Shown: one piece after another, positions 60,824 through 64,000 of the stretch
Numbering within the stretch: the first letter of the stretch is position 1
Layout: each line of letters starts with the position of its first letter
Assembly: GCA_945787785.1 (NCBI GenBank)
Contig: CALZIO010000009.1
Location: 1 to 64,000 of the forward strand
Direction of reading: 5' to 3'
DNA: 64,000 nt
Source: an uncultured Chromatiaceae bacterium
Lineage (GTDB): Bacteria; Pseudomonadota; Gammaproteobacteria; Tenderiales; Tenderiaceae
Notes under the pieces: generated by a model
What the model saw: only the letters and a program-made list of their open reading frames with translations
Databases searched by the model: none
What the model was told of the DNA's origin: nothing
Translations under genes and position numbers: made by a program

Positions 60824-60895
60824 GTAGGGTGCACTGCGCGCACGAATCTATCGAGTAGCTTCCATAAGTGAATGCGTGCGCACAGCGCACCCTAC
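60824..60895. repeat. inverted repeat GTAGGGTGCACTGCGCGCACG...CGTGCGCACAGCGCACCCTAC (copy 1)
   Basis: Direct reading. Confidence 0.8.
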
Positions 60896-60941
60896 ATAAC
60901 AATAATACAACCAAGCATTATTTAATCCAGAGAGGGTAACA

Positions 60942-61661
60942 ATGAAAAAATCAACTTTCCTGATAACAGCGTTAGCGGTACTAGCTACCAGTGCCTTGCA
61001 TGCCGATACACTCGAACTTGCCAATGGCATGTTGCTTGAGGGCGATTTTGTGGATAGCAGTAATGGCATTGTCATGTTCAACACAGGAGATAGCATAGAA
61101 GCATTCCCAGAGAGTGAAGTCGTAGGCATTTTTTTCAGTGAGGGTGTCGCGACAGCAGAGAAGTATTCGGCACAGACCATAACAGTACCGATCGGTACGC
61201 GCCTGGTAATTCGAACATCTGATGCTGTAGATACCAATAGACACAGAGCGGGACACCGTTTCATCAGCCAACTGGAAGGGGCGCTCGTCGTAGATGGTAT
61301 AACAGTCGCGCCACGCGGTGCTTATGTTCATGGGCGGATTACACAAGCTAATCAAGCGGGCCGCCTGGCTGGCTCTTCGGAGCTAACGATCGAATTTACT
61401 GACATTATGATCGATAACCAATTATTCCCCATTTCTACAGGTGACTTAACGGCACAAACAGGTAACGAAGCGGCACGCACGGTTGGGCGTACCGCCAGAG
61501 CAGCAGCGATCGGCGGTCTCGCCCGCGGCAGTTCCGGGGCCAGGACAATGGCAAGGGTAGGTGCAGGAGTATCTATTGTTACAAGAGGTGCAAGCATTAA
61601 TATACCTGCAGGCACAATTCTTGAAACAACGCTCGCTGTGCCGTTGACTGTACAAAACTAG
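60942..61661 (+). CDS. hypothetical secreted protein
   Basis: Signal peptide, TrbI/beta-rich C-terminal region. Confidence 0.65.
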   Translation: MKKSTFLITALAVLATSALHADTLELANGMLLEGDFVDSSNGIVMFNTGDSIEAFPESEVVGIFFSEGVATAEKYSAQTITVPIGTRLVIRTSDAVDTNRHRAGHRFISQLEGALVVDGITVAPRGAYVHGRITQANQAGRLAGSSELTIEFTDIMIDNQLFPISTGDLTAQTGNEAARTVGRTARAAAIGGLARGSSGARTMARVGAGVSIVTRGASINIPAGTILETTLAVPLTVQN

Positions 61662-61762
61662 TCATACAGCCCTGAACGCCTGCATCCGACAAATGTTTTC
61701 TAATTTGTCGCTCTATGCCAGTTTCTATTGAAACGTCTACTAACGTCTGAATTTTAGCTTTT

Positions 61763-61913
61763 TAAGGAAGTTCTGAACAAGTCTTTCTGGCACCCGAAGG
61801 GCATAAACGAAGGCCAGAATCTAGTAACTTTCTGAAAACACTGGACTCCGGCCCTTGTACCCTTTGGGTATACGTCGGAGTGACGAATTGTTACTTATTC
61901 AGAGCTTCCTAAA
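61763..61913. mobile_element. MITE-like palindromic element (GGAAGTTCTGAACAAG...)
   Basis: Imperfect terminal inverted repeats GGAAGTTCTGAACAA / TTATTCAGAGCTTCC. Confidence 0.5.
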
Positions 61914-62736
61914 TATAAAGTGACAAGGTCTCGGGTAAGGTATAGATTTTTTTAGCATCATCGACTGGAGACACAAAAGATAAATAACAAGACGTTAGGC
62001 ACAGGTCTTTTTCGTCTTTATCTTTGGCATTACCAAAAAGCCTGTCTCCCACAATTGGAAACCCTACATCCGATAAATGGCGTCTAATCTGATGTTTCCT
62101 GCCAGTTCCTATTGAAACTTCCACTAACGACTTATTCATCGCAGCATCATACTCAAGACATGTGACATGGCTCAGTGCAGGTTTATCGTCAATCTGCGAA
62201 TCGAGTTTTTTATAATCAGGGAACTTACCATGCACTATCGCCTGATATTTTTTGTCGACCTGACGTTGCTGAAATAGCCTGGAAAAATAAGCTGCCGTTG
62301 ATTTACGATGCGCAATGATCATCAGACCTGTAGCGGCACGATCCAGTCTATGCACAATAAAGGCGGAACGTTGAGGTTGCAGGTTTTTTTCAACCCAACG
62401 ATTGATGGTGCAATGATCCCCCCATTTTGATCCCTGGCTCAACATCCCATAGGGTTTATACCAAATACTGTAGAGACCTTCATCAGCGATTAAAACTGCA
62501 TCATCAGGCTGCTGCTCAAGCACTTTCTGGTCATAATAAATATGTAAGATATCACCTGGCTTTAATTCTTTATCGGCACGCCTGATACGCTGCGTGTGGT
62601 TTTTTCGCGTTAGCCACACAGCACCTTTTGTCATCGCCTGTTTGATAGCCTGCTTTGTTAAATCAGTTGATTCCCCAAGAATATCAACTGCTGTTTTATC
62701 AGTGGTGTCTATTTCTATATGCTTTTCAAATTTCAT
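61909..62736 (-). CDS. RluA-family pseudouridine synthase
   Basis: S4-like N-terminus, HRLDRAATGLMIIAH, GRKHQIRRHL. Confidence 0.92.
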   Translation of the reverse strand: MKFEKHIEIDTTDKTAVDILGESTDLTKQAIKQAMTKGAVWLTRKNHTQRIRRADKELKPGDILHIYYDQKVLEQQPDDAVLIADEGLYSIWYKPYGMLSQGSKWGDHCTINRWVEKNLQPQRSAFIVHRLDRAATGLMIIAHRKSTAAYFSRLFQQRQVDKKYQAIVHGKFPDYKKLDSQIDDKPALSHVTCLEYDAAMNKSLVEVSIGTGRKHQIRRHLSDVGFPIVGDRLFGNAKDKDEKDLCLTSCYLSFVSPVDDAKKIYTLPETLSLYI

Positions 62737-62754
62737 TTATGAATAATTAACCAA

Positions 62755-62908
62755 GGAGCCTCTGAACAAGCCTGGATAATGTCATTACGAGCCTTTAGCT
62801 GCGAGCAAAGCGTAGCAATCCCGATGTAATCTCCAACCTTTTAGAATCAGTGAGTTGGGGGATTGCTTCGTCACGACGTTCCTCGTAATAACACAAGTCA
62901 GAGGCTCC
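62755..62908. mobile_element. MITE-like palindromic element (GGAGCCTCTGAACAAG...)
   Basis: Terminal inverted repeats GGAGCCTCTGA.../...TCAGAGGCTCC. Confidence 0.55.
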
Positions 62909-62986
62909 CATAATTATATGGACCGCAAATATTCTTACTTAAAATCACCTTAGTATTTGCTGTCTGAATAATTGAAATGTTGGAGT

Positions 62987-63775
62987 TTATATTTCAATCT
63001 CATCACCATACAGCATGATGCTACATTCGATTCCCATTTTCTCCACTTCGCGCTTAAACATTTGATCATCTGCTGGAACGATATTTTTTATCCAAAAAAA
63101 CGAAACATTATAATGACAGGGGATAACCTTTTTCGGCGATATAAGTTTCACCGCTTCAAGTGCATCCGACACATCCATTGTCCACGTATTATTACCCATA
63201 CCCCCTATAGGTAACATCAGCACATCCGGATTTAATCCTTCCCATTCTTTCAGTAATAGTGAATCCCCAAGATTCAATATAGTTTTACCATCGACTGTAA
63301 TTTTAAAACCCATGGAGCCGAGACCGGTTCTCTCTCCTTGACCTGGTTGTTGTTTAATATTAAACCACAGGATTGGAACACTGATAGGACCATGTACGGA
63401 CTTGACTGCTTCTACTTTAACACCATCCAGAGTGACTGACTCACCTATATCTAGTGGATGAACCCTCTCAAAAGGAACCCAGGATTTCAATCCTCCGCGG
63501 CGCGGATCGATTAAAAGGGTATTACCATCTTCAAACTTTGCCAATTCTTTTCCGCAAACAACCTGACCATTAGAAGCTTCAGCCACTCGATCTGATTGCC
63601 AGTGATGGTCGGGGTCACCATGGGTGATTAAAATATGTGTAATGTCTATCCATTCCGATTTCGGGATTAGGCTACCAAGTTTAAATACCCAGAGGTTTTG
63701 TCCTGGATCAATGGCGATTTTGTTATTACCACTTTCGATAAGGAATGCATTATAAAGAAAGTGTCTAATCTTCAT
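62987..63775 (-). CDS. metallo-beta-lactamase-fold hydrolase
   Basis: ILITHGDPDHHW, IPCHYN. Confidence 0.85.
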   Translation of the reverse strand: MKIRHFLYNAFLIESGNNKIAIDPGQNLWVFKLGSLIPKSEWIDITHILITHGDPDHHWQSDRVAEASNGQVVCGKELAKFEDGNTLLIDPRRGGLKSWVPFERVHPLDIGESVTLDGVKVEAVKSVHGPISVPILWFNIKQQPGQGERTGLGSMGFKITVDGKTILNLGDSLLLKEWEGLNPDVLMLPIGGMGNNTWTMDVSDALEAVKLISPKKVIPCHYNVSFFWIKNIVPADDQMFKREVEKMGIECSIMLYGDEIEI

Positions 63776-63830
63776 TATGCCCAGCTCCTCTAGAACTGAA
63801 TTAATAAATTGGCAATTAAATTATTACCCC

Positions 63831-63932
63831 ATAGCCAAGTAGGGTGCGCTCTGCGCACGATCTACATGATACATGTAGACCAATGCAAACAACTCGATTG
63901 ATTCGTGCGCACAGCGCACCCTACTTGGCTAT
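63831..63932. repeat. inverted repeat ATAGCCAAGTAGGGTGCGCTC...GCGCACCCTACTTGGCTAT (copy 2)
   Basis: Direct reading; same core as 60824-60895. Confidence 0.85.
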
Positions 63933-64000
63933 ATCGGTAACGAGTTTTGGGCTTATTAAAATCGCCACACTAGTTATTAAGCTCATCATATAAACGCTTG

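Overview
The window looks like a gammaproteobacterial chromosome segment; taxon is inferred from housekeeping content only. It has two parts. (1) About 1.2-22.6 kb is an accessory, almost entirely minus-strand metabolic island. It carries a complex iron-sulfur molybdoenzyme (CISM) with 4Fe-4S subunit, NrfD-like membrane subunit, Tat-exported molybdopterin catalytic subunit and TorD-type chaperone. Downstream of these lie a glycosyltransferase, a methylglyoxal-synthase-fold protein, a ferredoxin, a small c-type cytochrome, two tandem Mrp/NBP35 ATPases, a HisA-like protein and an exported rhodanese lacking the catalytic Cys. Next come a PhnD-like sensor, a histidine kinase and a sigma54 response regulator (Aio/Arx-XSR-like layout), then fused molybdenum-cofactor genes (MOSC-MogA, MobB-MobA, MoeA). 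I found a coherent putative sigma54 regulon: two -24/-12 elements, each with 16-bp inverted repeats GTTAC-N6-GTAAC upstream, one in front of the CISM operon and one in front of the Moco operon. (2) About 23-64 kb is mostly core genome: mrcB, sdhCDAB-sdhE-ygfX, ygfZ, tandem HDOD genes, lysS, prfB (with programmed frameshift), recJ, ccoNOQP-ccoG and an RluA-family gene. It also has a beta-helix/CFI-box surface protein and several MITE/REP-like inverted repeats. The best candidate for an undescribed system is the CISM island with its sigma54 regulon. Its substrate cannot be decided from sequence reading alone.
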